Assembly: GCF_049200465.1 (NCBI RefSeq)
Contig: NZ_CP120836.1
Coordinates: forward strand, 5,490,239 to 5,554,238
Direction: 5' to 3'
DNA length: 64,000 nt
Origin: Leptothermofonsia sp049200465
GTDB taxonomy: Bacteria; Cyanobacteriota; Cyanobacteriia; Leptolyngbyales; Leptolyngbyaceae
The translations under genes and the position numbers were made by a program. The notes under the pieces were generated by a model. It had not been told where the DNA came from. It searched no databases and saw only the letters and a program-made list of their open reading frames with translations. Shown piece by piece: positions 8,597 to 18,477 of this stretch; within the stretch, counting starts at the first letter, position 1, and every line of letters starts with the position of its first letter.

Positions 8597-11525
8597 AGGA
8601 ATGAATCAACTGCTCCAGAGAACGGAGGAGAATTTGCTCATTATAGGGTTTGGAGAAATAGGCGGCTGCCCCCAGATTGAGCGCCAACTGCCGATGCTTA
8701 GGACCGGAGCGAGAAGTCAGCATCACCACTGGAATTTTGGCCCGTTGGGAGTCAGCCTTGAGCCTGGCGAGAAACCCAAAGCCATCGAGCCGTGGCATCT
8801 CAATATCACAAATCACTGCCTGCACTTCCCCCCCTGCGTGCAACTGCTCCAATGCATCCAGGCCATCCTTAGCCTGCTCCACCCGATAGCCCGCCCGCTC
8901 CAGCGTCAAAGCCAGAAAACGGCGGACATGAATCGAGTCATCGACAATCAAAATCGTCGGTTTGGCGAGCGTCTCCTGGCGCGAGGGCGGTAGGCACCCC
9001 GCTTCCGTCGCTATCGAGGCGGCAGCCAAAGAGGGTGCGGGCGACAACGGTGGCGTGGAGCGCTCGACACTGGTGATCCAGTGCAGCAAGTCCGCCACAT
9101 TGACCAGCGGAACTGCGCGCCCATCGCCAAGAATGATGCAATTGTTGAACCCCGGCGGCAGCGAGAGAGGCCCCTCCACCCGCCGAATCGCCACCTCCTG
9201 CTCGCCCCAGGAGCGGTCAACGACTAAGCCCATCGGTTGGATTGCAGGCTGAACCACCAGCACCGCGGGGGCATTGATGGTGGGCGGCGCTTCCAGATTG
9301 TGGGGTTGCCGCGGGCAATGAAACACCAGCCAGCGCGATAACCGCACCACCTGCAACAGCGATTGTTGGTAGGCGAGCACTTCAGTGCCTGCGGTGGTCA
9401 TGAGCGCTTCTGGGTCGAGCAGGAACAACTCTTGGACCGCATCGGAGGGGAAGGCCAGCAGCAGGCCGTTACTTTCGACCAGCAGAACCCGCACAATCGA
9501 GAGGGTCAGGGGGACCGATAGGGTAAAGGTGGTGCCGATGCCTGCCTGGGTATTGACGGTGATTTCGCCCCGCACCCGCCGCAAATGTTCGCGAACCACA
9601 TCCATGCCGACGCCGCGACCGGAGAGGGGGGTCACCTGCTCGGTGGTGCTGAAGCCGGGTTCAAAGATGAGGGTCAGCAGTTCTGCATCGCTGGCGGTGG
9701 CTAGCAGGGTGGGGTCTAAGCCCATCTGCTGCGCTCGCTGGCGCACTTTGTCGAGCGGGATGCCGCCGCCATCATCGCGGACGGTGATGAGGGTGCGGTT
9801 GCCGCGATGGGCAGCTCGGATTTCAATCAAGCCCTCTTCTGGTTTGCCTCGCTGCTGGCGCGTTTGGCGCTCTTCGATGCCGTGGTCAAAGGCATTGCGC
9901 AGCAGATGCAACAGGGGGTCATGCAGGTGTTCCAGGATGGTGCGGTCGATCAGGGTGCTACTGCCGATGAGGTGGAGGCGGACGGGTTTGTCGTACTGCA
10001 GCGAGAGTTCGCGCAGGGCCCGGGGAAAGCGGTCCACGATGTCGGACAGGGGTCGCATGCGGATCTGGGTCAGGTGCGATTGCAGGTGTTTGGCGGTTTT
10101 GCTCAGGTTGCGGCTGGTGAGTTGGGCTTCTTCGAGGCTGAGGTCGATGTCGCTGCTTACTTCTTGCACCTGGACGATGGTTTCCATGACTTCTTGCCAG
10201 AGCAGGTGCAATTCGCTGTAAGAGTCTAGTTCCAGGGCGTCAAACCGATTGTCTGGGGTGTCACTGCTGGTGAAGTCGCTGGCAGAGGAGTGAACCGCTG
10301 TGCCCATCAGTAGCGGAACAGATGGTTTAGAGCGACGAGAGGCGGTGTCATAAACCGTCCGCATTTGAGCATTGGTTTGTTCCAGAGTTTTGAGGCGGTG
10401 ATTGAGGGTAATTACTAGATTCCGCAGGCGATTGAGGTAGAGATCGAGTCCGTTGCGCTCGATAGTCAGCTCACCAAACAAGTCATTCAATCGATTCAGT
10501 TGACGCACCGAAACTCGCACCGTTGCATCCTGGTCTTCTTCAGCAGCAGTCGATGAACTGGTATTGGTTTCCAGGATTTTGAAGTCGGTGACCTGGGACT
10601 CACCAACGGTTGCACGTTGTTGAACAGTGGGCTGTTTTTGGGGTGGAATAAATGCAGGTGATTGGGGTGGAGAGATTGTTGTAACGGTTTCTGCAATGAG
10701 GGTTTCAACCTCTTGATCCACTTCGTCAAATGATTGAGCAACGCCAGTTTCTTCGGCTGGGGAGAGAGTAATTTCCGTTGGCAGTCCATCAAGTTGGCCA
10801 GCCATCACTAACGTTTGAGTTTGACGCCAGGCATTGAGGGCAGAACGGGCGATCGCTTCTACCTGCTCCGGATGGGCCTCTAAATGGTCAGTTACTGAGT
10901 GGCACAAACGAGTAAAAGCCTCAAGCTGAAGCATTTCTCCCAGACCCGCCAGTTCCTGTGCCAGAATAGTCACTTCCTCCCGCAGGCAGGGTTGACTGGG
11001 ACTTTCCAACACCGCCGCAAGCCGCTGCAAGCAACCCTCTACCTCGGTTTCAAACAGGAGGGGAATAACATCCTGCCCTTCTTCGGGAGAGAGGACCGAC
11101 TGGGCATCCTCCTCCTTGGGGTCGCCCAGCAAGGCGTGCAACTGGTCAAAAGTCGGATTGACTTCGGCGGCTAACCAGGACGCTTCCACCTCCCCATTCT
11201 GACGGGCGACCTGAATCACCTGGTGGAGACATTTCACCGCCGATAGGAGCAGGGTTTCGAGGGTAGCATCGACCACCAACTCCCGCTGGAGCTTGAGCAC
11301 CTTAAAAGCATCCTCCAGCCGATGCGCTAACTGACTCAGAAGCTCAAACCCCATCAAGGCGGCTCCGCCCTTAATCGAGTGCGTCGCTCTCAGCGCCCCA
11401 TTGATCTTGGCCCCCTCCACTCGCTGAGCAGCGATGCCCAATACTGCTGCATCGAGCGTATCGAGATAGGCCTGCGCCTCATCAAGAAACTGCCGTCGGA
11501 TTTCTCTTTCCTTGTCGTATGCCAT
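8580..11525 (-). CDS. pixL: CheA-like hybrid histidine kinase of phototaxis
   Basis: 981 residues with the PixL/PilL-type order. An Hpt domain with ATHSIKGGAALMGF (His49, phospho-acceptor) is followed by a long acidic linker, a CheA dimerisation helix pair (RMRPLSDIVDRFPRALRELS), an ATPase domain (HLLRNAFDHGIEE N-box, DDGGGIPLDKV, GRGVGMDVV), a CheW-like domain, and a C-terminal receiver (ILIVDDSIHVRR; acceptor Asp907 in ICDIEMPRLDGF). It should phosphorylate PixG/PixH in response to the PixJ photoreceptor and so steer type IV pilus motility. It starts 5 nt after the pixJ stop. Base composition is uneven: 8.9-10.3 kb is markedly GC-rich while the linker (10.4-10.8 kb) is not. Confidence 0.9.
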   Translation of the reverse strand: MAYDKEREIRRQFLDEAQAYLDTLDAAVLGIAAQRVEGAKINGALRATHSIKGGAALMGFELLSQLAHRLEDAFKVLKLQRELVVDATLETLLLSAVKCLHQVIQVARQNGEVEASWLAAEVNPTFDQLHALLGDPKEEDAQSVLSPEEGQDVIPLLFETEVEGCLQRLAAVLESPSQPCLREEVTILAQELAGLGEMLQLEAFTRLCHSVTDHLEAHPEQVEAIARSALNAWRQTQTLVMAGQLDGLPTEITLSPAEETGVAQSFDEVDQEVETLIAETVTTISPPQSPAFIPPQKQPTVQQRATVGESQVTDFKILETNTSSSTAAEEDQDATVRVSVRQLNRLNDLFGELTIERNGLDLYLNRLRNLVITLNHRLKTLEQTNAQMRTVYDTASRRSKPSVPLLMGTAVHSSASDFTSSDTPDNRFDALELDSYSELHLLWQEVMETIVQVQEVSSDIDLSLEEAQLTSRNLSKTAKHLQSHLTQIRMRPLSDIVDRFPRALRELSLQYDKPVRLHLIGSSTLIDRTILEHLHDPLLHLLRNAFDHGIEERQTRQQRGKPEEGLIEIRAAHRGNRTLITVRDDGGGIPLDKVRQRAQQMGLDPTLLATASDAELLTLIFEPGFSTTEQVTPLSGRGVGMDVVREHLRRVRGEITVNTQAGIGTTFTLSVPLTLSIVRVLLVESNGLLLAFPSDAVQELFLLDPEALMTTAGTEVLAYQQSLLQVVRLSRWLVFHCPRQPHNLEAPPTINAPAVLVVQPAIQPMGLVVDRSWGEQEVAIRRVEGPLSLPPGFNNCIILGDGRAVPLVNVADLLHWITSVERSTPPLSPAPSLAAASIATEAGCLPPSRQETLAKPTILIVDDSIHVRRFLALTLERAGYRVEQAKDGLDALEQLHAGGEVQAVICDIEMPRLDGFGFLARLKADSQRAKIPVVMLTSRSGPKHRQLALNLGAAAYFSKPYNEQILLRSLEQLIHSYVPTH

Positions 11526-11530
11526 CGCTT

Positions 11531-14500
11531 CTAGCCCACCTTAAATGTTTCCACCGACTCCTGTAACTCCCTGGCAACGGCGATGGTTTGCCGCAGCGAA
11601 TTGGAAACTTGCAACGACGAGCGGGAGGTTTGTTCGGCGACCTGGGCCACCTCCTGCATCAGGGTGGTAATCGTTTGCGAGGTCTGCACCTGGGACACCG
11701 TCGCTTCTGAAATTGCCTGCACCAGGTGGTCAATCTGGCGCGACACCTCCAGAATTTGGGCCAGACTGTGCTTGGCATTTTCGACCAGGACGGTGCCTTC
11801 GACCACCTGGGTAGTGCCCTGCTCCATCGCTTCCACCACTTCACTGGTTTCCCGCTGAATCGTTTCAACGATCTGCTCAATCTCGCGCGTGGCAGCAGCG
11901 GAGCGGGCAGCCAGTTCACCCACCTCCTCAGCCACGACGGCAAAGCCCTGGCCTTCTTCGCCTGCGCGGGCCGCTTCAATCCCCGCATTGATCGCCAGCA
12001 GGTTGGTTTGCAGGGCAATCTGGTTAATCAGGGCGACGACCTTTGAGATTTGCTGCGACGATTCGCCCAGGCGTTTGACTTTCTTGGCGGTTTCGCCGAT
12101 GGTGTCGCGCAGAGTCAGGATATTTTGTACAGTCAGGTCCATGGCACTGCCTCCGGCTTCGGCGGTGGTTGAAGCGGTGCGGCTGACTTCGGCGGCCTGC
12201 CGGGCTCTGTCCGCGACGGCCTGGATGGAGCGGGTCATGTGCTCCACCGAATCGAGGGTGCGGGTGGTTTCGTGCGCCTGCCGGAGCGCTTCTTCTGAGA
12301 GTTGGCGGATGGCGCCTTCGTTGTCGCCGAGGGCCGCGTTGACCTGGAGAGCGGAGCGTTTGACCTGGGTGACGATGGAGCGCAGGCTTTCGACGATGGA
12401 GTTGAAGAAGTCGGCGACGGTGCCGATGTCGCCCGCGCTGACTTCGGCGCGGACGGTGAGGTCGCCGCGGGCAGCGTCTTCGACATCGCCCAGGAGGGTC
12501 ACCAGTTGTCGTTGGAGGGCTTCTTTCTGGCGTTGTTGGTCTGCTGAGATCGCTTCTGCCTGGAGCCGCGCCTGTTCTCTTTGTTCAAATAAGGTAGCCT
12601 GATCGAGGGTAAAACCCAGTTGAATGGCGACCTGGCGGAAGAAGTCGATTTCGGTGTCGGTCCACTGGCGGGGACCAGAGCATTGATGCACAATCAGCAA
12701 CCCCAGGAGATTGCCATTTGCCAATATGGGAGCAACCAGGTTGGCTTTGACATCAAAAGGGGCAAGTTGGGACAGATGACAGGGAGTGAGTCCGGCTTTC
12801 TGGATATCGGGAGTTGCCTGAACCCGCCCCTGCTTGTATTTTTCGACATATCCTTCAGCAAAGCAGGGATCATAAATGGTGGAACCGAGGGCAACTGGAT
12901 ATTCTCGTTTCACGGATTCAGCAACGATGGTTCCGTTCCATTTCTCATCAAACATATAGATAATTGCCCGATCCGTTTCCAATGCTTCACGGATACTGCG
13001 TACAACGATATTAAAAATTTGCGATCGCTCCAGGGATTCTCGCATCACCAGCGTAATTTCGTAGAGCTGGCGGGCACGTTTGAAGGCTTCCTGCTGCTGT
13101 TCCAGAAGGTAAGCCTGATCCAGTGCGTAACCAATTTGAGTAGCGAGTTGTGAAAAGAAATCAATTTCTGTTTCTTGCCACTGACGCGGGCCTGAGCAGG
13201 AGTGAGCGCATAGTAAACCAAACAATTTGTTGTTGCACTTTATAGGAGCCACCATGTTTGCCTGGACCTGAAGTTGCTCCAGAATTTCACAATGACAATG
13301 GGTCAGGTTTGCTTCCTTCCAGTTAGTAATAAACGAAACTTTGCCACTATTAAATCGTTCCAGGGACTCTTCAGTAAGAGGATCATAAACAGTTTGACCA
13401 AGTGCTTTTATCCACCCTGGAGAAACCGATTCTGCAGTGATGGTACCGCCCTTATAGTCATCATTGAATCGATAGAGAAGAACCCGTTCAACCTCTAAAA
13501 ATTCACGAATTTCGTTGACACTGGTGCGGACAATGTCTTCAATTTTGAGCGATCGCCGAATATTGTCAATCACGTCAGTCAGTAATCGGGCTTCAGTTGC
13601 CTGCTGCTGCTGGCGCTTAGCCTCGCGGGTTAATGCCTGCTCAGAGGCAACAATGCCATCTGCCATGTAATTAAACAGGGTTGCTAATTGCCCCACTTCA
13701 TCCCGGAAAAAAACTTCCGCTCTGGCATTGCGATCGCCGTGGGCAAATGCATGGGTTGCCTGTTCCAAATCTTTAATCGGTCGAATCACTGCTCTGCGGA
13801 ATACAGAAGACCAGAGCAAGACCATAAACAGCCCTAGAAACAGTACAACGCCTTCCTTCAAGAGGCTAGCTCGCAACAAATTGTTCAAATTATCTTCAGG
13901 GGTGCCCCTGACCAAGATGGCTGCTGGCTGGCTGCTATAGGCAGGAAAAGTCGTATCTCCTGCTTCTACAAGCTTATTTGGAACAGCTTTTGTTGCGATC
14001 GTATAAGTCCTTCCATTCACCGCCATGCGCCCGGTAACCACCTCCCCCTTCTGGGTAGCAGCAGCCTGAAGCAATGCATTGTCAGGAAGGGGAATGTTGC
14101 GATAAGTCAGTTCTGGTTGGTCAGACTTCCCCCTGTCCACTGAGGTAGCGAGCGCAAATTCCCCATTTGGTTGGCGGAAATAAATGGCACTATAACCCGT
14201 GCCAAAGGAATTGAGCGTGCCCTCCACAATCGGCAATTTGCGGTTGACAATATCGCCAAACACCAGTGCCCCAATCACCGCTTGAGAATTGGGATCCCGC
14301 ACCGGAGTCACCACATAGCGAATTAAAGCATCTTGATGCGTGAACCCGGCAGGCAAGGGAGGCGACTCTTTCGCCAGCTCACTCCAGGGCACAATCGCAC
14401 TGGCCTTGATTTGGCGTGCGCTTTTCATCGCCTCATTCACCAACCCATTGGGGTCAAACTTCTCGCCCCGACGATTCACATTGGCATTGACCAGAATCCG

Positions 14501-15082
14501 GCCATCCTTATCCACCAGAGTGGCATACTCCATCTTGTGCGCCTTCACCTCATTCTTGAGGATTTGCCTCACCTGCTCTTGCAGTTCAGCCCCCAGTCCG
14601 CCGCCAGTGATCTGCGAACGAGCCGCATTGATAATGGCGGCGTTATTGGACTGCCCCCGCGAGCCGAAGCCCATCTGGTTGACCTTGATGTTGTAGTTGG
14701 TTTCGGTGACGGTGACTTCGGATTTGGCCTGGTCGAGCAACTGGGTGCGGAGGCTGTGGGTAAGCACCAGGATGGTCCCCACCCCCAGCCCCAGAATCGG
14801 TACCAACTCACACACCAGCAGAGCCAAAAACTGTTTGCGACTAATGGGGAGGTCAAAGAACTTCTGAACCAGCGGTGAGCGTTTCTGGGTAGGAACAGGA
14901 TCAGAAGGCGGCTTAATTAAAGAAAATGCTGATGGGGAAACCTGAGTACTGGAGTCCTGCAGCGGGTAACTGGAACCACGGTACTTCAGAACTTGTCGGG
15001 GTACCTGGTAACTCAAGTTCTGCTGAGAAGGAACAAACTCAGAGTGAAGAATGTCAGAGGTGGCATTTGTTTGGTCAACCAT
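11531..15082 (-). CDS. pixJ: phototaxis receptor: methyl-accepting protein with cyanobacteriochrome GAF domain
   Basis: 1183 residues. A proline-rich N-terminus is followed by TM1 (about 88-108), an extracytoplasmic Cache-like domain (about 110-405), TM2 (about 410-428), HAMP, GAF1 (about 505-655), GAF2 (about 675-830), a HAMP-like linker and an MCP signalling domain (about 925-1183, with QIALQTNLLAINAGIEAARA). GAF2 has both cyanobacteriochrome cysteines: DPCF (Cys740, the DXCF motif) and the canonical Cys-His in LTPCHLSQL (Cys768). GAF1 keeps a Cys-His (Cys596) but reads DPLT where DXCF would be. This matches PixJ/TaxD1 receptors, whose DXCF GAF binds phycoviolobilin and senses blue/green light. 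It acts in the membrane with PixI and PixL. Confidence 0.92.
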   Translation of the reverse strand: MVDQTNATSDILHSEFVPSQQNLSYQVPRQVLKYRGSSYPLQDSSTQVSPSAFSLIKPPSDPVPTQKRSPLVQKFFDLPISRKQFLALLVCELVPILGLGVGTILVLTHSLRTQLLDQAKSEVTVTETNYNIKVNQMGFGSRGQSNNAAIINAARSQITGGGLGAELQEQVRQILKNEVKAHKMEYATLVDKDGRILVNANVNRRGEKFDPNGLVNEAMKSARQIKASAIVPWSELAKESPPLPAGFTHQDALIRYVVTPVRDPNSQAVIGALVFGDIVNRKLPIVEGTLNSFGTGYSAIYFRQPNGEFALATSVDRGKSDQPELTYRNIPLPDNALLQAAATQKGEVVTGRMAVNGRTYTIATKAVPNKLVEAGDTTFPAYSSQPAAILVRGTPEDNLNNLLRASLLKEGVVLFLGLFMVLLWSSVFRRAVIRPIKDLEQATHAFAHGDRNARAEVFFRDEVGQLATLFNYMADGIVASEQALTREAKRQQQQATEARLLTDVIDNIRRSLKIEDIVRTSVNEIREFLEVERVLLYRFNDDYKGGTITAESVSPGWIKALGQTVYDPLTEESLERFNSGKVSFITNWKEANLTHCHCEILEQLQVQANMVAPIKCNNKLFGLLCAHSCSGPRQWQETEIDFFSQLATQIGYALDQAYLLEQQQEAFKRARQLYEITLVMRESLERSQIFNIVVRSIREALETDRAIIYMFDEKWNGTIVAESVKREYPVALGSTIYDPCFAEGYVEKYKQGRVQATPDIQKAGLTPCHLSQLAPFDVKANLVAPILANGNLLGLLIVHQCSGPRQWTDTEIDFFRQVAIQLGFTLDQATLFEQREQARLQAEAISADQQRQKEALQRQLVTLLGDVEDAARGDLTVRAEVSAGDIGTVADFFNSIVESLRSIVTQVKRSALQVNAALGDNEGAIRQLSEEALRQAHETTRTLDSVEHMTRSIQAVADRARQAAEVSRTASTTAEAGGSAMDLTVQNILTLRDTIGETAKKVKRLGESSQQISKVVALINQIALQTNLLAINAGIEAARAGEEGQGFAVVAEEVGELAARSAAATREIEQIVETIQRETSEVVEAMEQGTTQVVEGTVLVENAKHSLAQILEVSRQIDHLVQAISEATVSQVQTSQTITTLMQEVAQVAEQTSRSSLQVSNSLRQTIAVARELQESVETFKVG

Positions 15083-15146
15083 AAGGCACTACTCATGGAA
15101 TAAATGGAAAAGGCTTAATCATTGATCCTGGGAGGTTGGACGATGG

Positions 15147-15650
15147 TTATCTATCGTGGTTAAGGAAAACAGGCGCATTCACAATCGACTCTGGATTGAG
15201 GACAGGGAGCATCTGGTGTTGGAGGAGGACACAACCGTGCAAAAAGCCAATCAGATGAGGCGGGAGATGGGGCGGGGGCGGATGAATCTCGTGTGGCTGC
15301 CACCAGCCCATCCCCTCCACGCGGTGCACCGCCAACGCCAGCGGCAGCGTTCCCACCTGAATAATGGCAACAGCATGCCACGGGCGGCCGCCATCCAGCG
15401 CCCCCAACCCTAACACCTGGGGCAAATCCACCAGCCACAGCACCCGACTGCGGCGATTGATCAGGCCCAACACAGGCGGAGGCACATTGGGCATCGGCGT
15501 CAGCCGCGCCGTGGGTAACACCAGCACCTCCAACACCTGCCGCATCAACAACAGCACCGGGAGCGTCTCATCTAGGTACAGCTTGAGATAGGCTTCCCCC
15601 ATCAGCTTGGGGGAGCGCAGCGCGTGGGGCACTAAATCTGAAGACTGCAT
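15147..15650 (-). CDS. pixI: CheW-like adaptor of the phototaxis operon
   Basis: About 167 residues with a CheW fold (YLKLYLDETLPVLLLMRQVL, VLGLINRRSRVLWLVDLPQVL, HAVAIIQVGTLPLALAVHRV, GFLHGCVLLQHQMLPVLN). It should link PixJ to the PixL kinase. The frame opens further upstream to 15680, overlapping pixH by 26 nt. ATG 15648-15650 is preferred because it lies just past the pixH stop, although its GGAGG sits unusually close to the start. The gene is GC-rich like pixG. The 64-nt gap to pixJ holds no terminator. Confidence 0.85.
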   Translation of the reverse strand: MQSSDLVPHALRSPKLMGEAYLKLYLDETLPVLLLMRQVLEVLVLPTARLTPMPNVPPPVLGLINRRSRVLWLVDLPQVLGLGALDGGRPWHAVAIIQVGTLPLALAVHRVEGMGWWQPHEIHPPPPHLPPHLIGFLHGCVLLQHQMLPVLNPESIVNAPVFLNHDR

Positions 15651-15654
15651 CCTC

Positions 15655-16032
15655 CTACCTCGCCACCGACTGCACGACACGCACCAACTGTTCCGAAGTA
15701 AACGGCTTCGTCAGATAGGCACTGGCCCCCTGCTTCATGCCCCAGAGGCGGTCAATCTCCTGACTTTTCGAGGTACAAAGAATCACTGGGACATGTTCAG
15801 TGAGGGGATGCTTTTTGAGACTGCGGCACAGTTCAAAGCCACTCATGCCCGGCATCACGACATCAGTAATAATGACATCCGGTTTGAGTTCGATGGCCCG
15901 GCTCAAGGCTTCTTTGGCACTCACCGCCCCCACCACACTGTAGCCACTTTGGCGCAAGTAATGGCTGATTAATTCCATTTCTGACGGCGTATCTTCGACA
16001 ATCAAAATCGTGCCCATCAACGTTACACTCAT
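15655..16032 (-). CDS. pixH: single-domain CheY-like response regulator
   Basis: A 125-residue stand-alone receiver (TILIVEDTPSEMEL; acceptor Asp57 in VIITDVVMPGMSGFE; the conserved Thr/Ser region reads ILCTSKS and the conserved Lys is in YLTKPF). It corresponds to PixH/PilH, the second receiver of pilus-based phototaxis systems. It lies between the PATAN response regulator gene and pixI, all on the minus strand. Confidence 0.9.
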   Translation of the reverse strand: MSVTLMGTILIVEDTPSEMELISHYLRQSGYSVVGAVSAKEALSRAIELKPDVIITDVVMPGMSGFELCRSLKKHPLTEHVPVILCTSKSQEIDRLWGMKQGASAYLTKPFTSEQLVRVVQSVAR

Positions 16033-16168
16033 CTTCGGGGTTCCTTTCTAACAGGTCAGATCCAAGAGGTCCAGGGGGTCCAGGGCGGTCGGGTAACTGA
16101 ACAGCCCAGCCCCAGGCAACGAACAAGTCAGCATGGCGTCACAATCGAGGCATCACGAGCATCCATGG

Positions 16169-17239
16169 CTAAGTTAAATGCTTAAACACCATCTTCAACA
16201 ATTCTGATTGGGTAAACGGTTTGGTCAAGTAACCCGACGCGCCAACAAGCTTGGCCTTAGCCCGGTCAATGAACCCGGTATGACCGGTGACCATAATGAT
16301 GGGGGTGTGCTTGAAGTGGGCATGGCGGCGCAGGAGAGAACAGAGTTCATAGCCATCGAGGTTGGGCATCCCGACATCGAGCAGAATTACATCCGGTTTG
16401 CTGCGAATCACCTGCATCAGGGCTTTGATGGGGTCATTAATCATAATCAGGGTGAAACTGGCATCGTCGAGGAAGGCTTTCATCGCTTGCAGAATGGTGG
16501 GACTGTCATCGATACAGGCGATGGTGTAGTGGCCTTTGGGCAGCAGGGGCGGCGCGGCTGGAGTCAGCGCCTCCTCGGCTTTGGCTTTCCAGAGGAGAAC
16601 CCCTTTCGCCGTCGGGGGGGACGCGGGGGACGTGGGGACGCGCTCCGCTGGGGACGCAGGTTGCGCCGCCGGGCCAACCCGAGGCGCGCCAGGAGTCAGG
16701 GGCGGTTGCCGCCGCCGCAGTTGCGCCTGACAATGTTCCACTAAGGGGCGCAACTCCAACCGGCACAACTGGGGGAAGTCGTCTACCTGTTCCTTGGCGA
16801 GAAAGTCGTGGCTGCCGCTCGTCAGCGCCAGAAACGGCTCCAGCACCTCTTGGGCCAGTGCCTGTACCAGTGGAGGCACCTGGGAGGGATCCAGGTAGTG
16901 TTGTTCAACCAGCCAGCGGATGGCCCGGTAGTCTGCGCTCGGATGCGGCGGCGCCTCGGCGGGGGATTCAAACAGCAGCCGCACCTGCACCCGGACGGCA
17001 CTGACCAGACTCGGCACCTGACGACTCAGCTGTCGCAGGTGCCGGTCCAGGCGTTCAAACGGTTGAGCCGAATTGCTCGCAAAGGTCAATTGGCCTTGCT
17101 CGAAGTAGAGCATCCAGGAGGTGGACCCGTCTGATACCTGTAAGCATCCGCTGCTGAAGCGGCTGCTCACTTGAGCAAGCAGGCTGAGTGGATGTAGTTG
17201 TTGAGAGGGTCCATAGCTAACCATACTCACGGGGCTCAT
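16169..17239 (-). CDS. pixG: PatA/PixG-type response regulator (PATAN + receiver)
   Basis: 356 residues. The N-terminal part (FSSGCLQVSDGSTSWMLYFE, GQLTFASNSAQPFERLDRHL) is the PATAN/DUF4388-type domain of PatA and PixG. A proline/alanine-rich linker (about 185-230) leads to a receiver at about 236-356 (IACIDDSPTILQAM; acceptor in VILLDVGMPNLDGYE; KPF near the end). PixG-type proteins are output regulators that act on the type IV pilus motor. It is the first gene of the operon; ATG 17237-17239 has a GGAG about 9 nt upstream. The linker DNA (16.55-16.70 kb) is extremely G-rich on the plus strand. Confidence 0.88.
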   Translation of the reverse strand: MSPVSMVSYGPSQQLHPLSLLAQVSSRFSSGCLQVSDGSTSWMLYFEQGQLTFASNSAQPFERLDRHLRQLSRQVPSLVSAVRVQVRLLFESPAEAPPHPSADYRAIRWLVEQHYLDPSQVPPLVQALAQEVLEPFLALTSGSHDFLAKEQVDDFPQLCRLELRPLVEHCQAQLRRRQPPLTPGAPRVGPAAQPASPAERVPTSPASPPTAKGVLLWKAKAEEALTPAAPPLLPKGHYTIACIDDSPTILQAMKAFLDDASFTLIMINDPIKALMQVIRSKPDVILLDVGMPNLDGYELCSLLRRHAHFKHTPIIMVTGHTGFIDRAKAKLVGASGYLTKPFTQSELLKMVFKHLT

Positions 17240-17570
17240 GCGGGTCTTCTCCGGCTAATTGAGATAAATTCATTGGAAAATCTTGGGAGGCATTGCTAAG
17301 TAGCCACAATGAATTGCTGACAGCACTAAAAGAAGGGGCTGGTAGTAATTAGCCGTTATCCCTTCTTAAGCCAGCAGAATGAATGAAAGACTTCAATTCA
17401 TCCAAATTTAGCTACCGCCAGGTTGTTTAGGACATTGGGTTTAGAGAGGGTGTGGTTTGTCCCATTCCTTCTTCATACAGTTAATTGGGTGGAGCTACTT
17501 ATTTGTGCTGGGGATATGGTAGTGCAACCATCACAGCCAGGTAGGGGATGGCTGTGGCATTTAATTAATT

Positions 17571-17620
17571 GGAACCTATCGGAACTAACTGGAATCAACC
17601 GGAACTAATTGGAACCTATC
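17571..17620. repeat. five tandem 10-nt units starting GGAA
   Basis: GGAACCTATC, GGAACTAACT, GGAATCAACC, GGAACTAATT, GGAACCTATC in exact 10-nt register; the first and last are identical. This spacing is close to one helical turn. It lies about 330 nt upstream of pixG. Confidence 0.8.
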
Positions 17621-17799
17621 AAGATTTTGTTCTTACAGAACTTCTTGTCATCCGGAGACGACAGTTAGATAGACGCAGGATGATCTGAAAATGAGCCATC
17701 AGTAACTAGTGGGCGATGGCATAAGTCCAGCAACCATTCGGTTGGGGAGTAGGGAGTAAGAGGGAGCCAGAATAGTATCCGTAGTCCCGCCATGCTGTA

Positions 17800-17905
17800 C
17801 TAGTAGTCCGTCAGGATAGATTAGAGGGTTAGCTCAAATCTATAAAATCCATTTCCAGGGTGTTTTGAGGGTTTTCACCTCAAAACAGCCTTGACAGACC
17901 ACTAG
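17800..17905 (+). repeat. dispersed repeat family B, uninterrupted copy
   Basis: Runs from CTAGTAGTCCGTCAGGATAG through AATCTATAAAATCCATTTCC to TTGACAGACCACTAG, with CTAG at both ends. It is the intact counterpart of the copy at 36148-37020 that carries an IS1-family insertion. Confidence 0.8.
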
Positions 17906-18477
17906 CGATCGCCATAAACGCCCAACGACTACTCTGGCTTATTAAGTCAAGCCACACCTTCAAGAAAGGTTATCAGGTAGTACCATTTGAACGATAACAA
18001 CTGGCAAAAGGTGATGCCTACCCTGGTAGCCTTAATAGGCAGGTAGTCTTAACGGGCAAAGCGATCCCTGGTAGTGCAATTCAAAGCTGGACTTAGAAAT
18101 GGTAGTGCACCAGTAACCCAAAAGCGTTTAGCTGAAAGCGTTTAACTGAATCCCCTTCAACCTTAACTTATCGCTTATCAGGGTGTTTACGTATTTACAC
18201 GTAAGTAGTATCACTGTCTGCTGACTCTGATATTAACAGGCAAATAGATCTCTTCAGTAAAGAGTAGATGAAGAATCAAGCATTTCCATTAAAAAAATAG
18301 GAATAAGCTCTAATTTTTAGAACGACTGTATAGTGTATGGCAAAAAGAGGCAGTAATGCGCTGAATGGAGTTAAGCTCTAGCAGGAACTGCCAATGAAGT
18401 GTCTCCAAATGTGAGGACACATGGTGATGCTTCAAAAAATGTTAATTGGTAGAGACTTTCCACGGAACATCTCTCAG

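Noticed and set aside
9385..10221. Long plus-strand open frames opposite pixL and pixJ (also 11889-12602, 14333-14878)
   Set aside because: They are antisense shadows in GC-rich DNA with Arg/Ser-rich nonsense compositions and no recognisable domains.
17423..17608. 61-codon open frame in the pix upstream region
   Set aside because: It runs through a family A repeat and the 10-nt tandem units and has no ribosome site or family resemblance.
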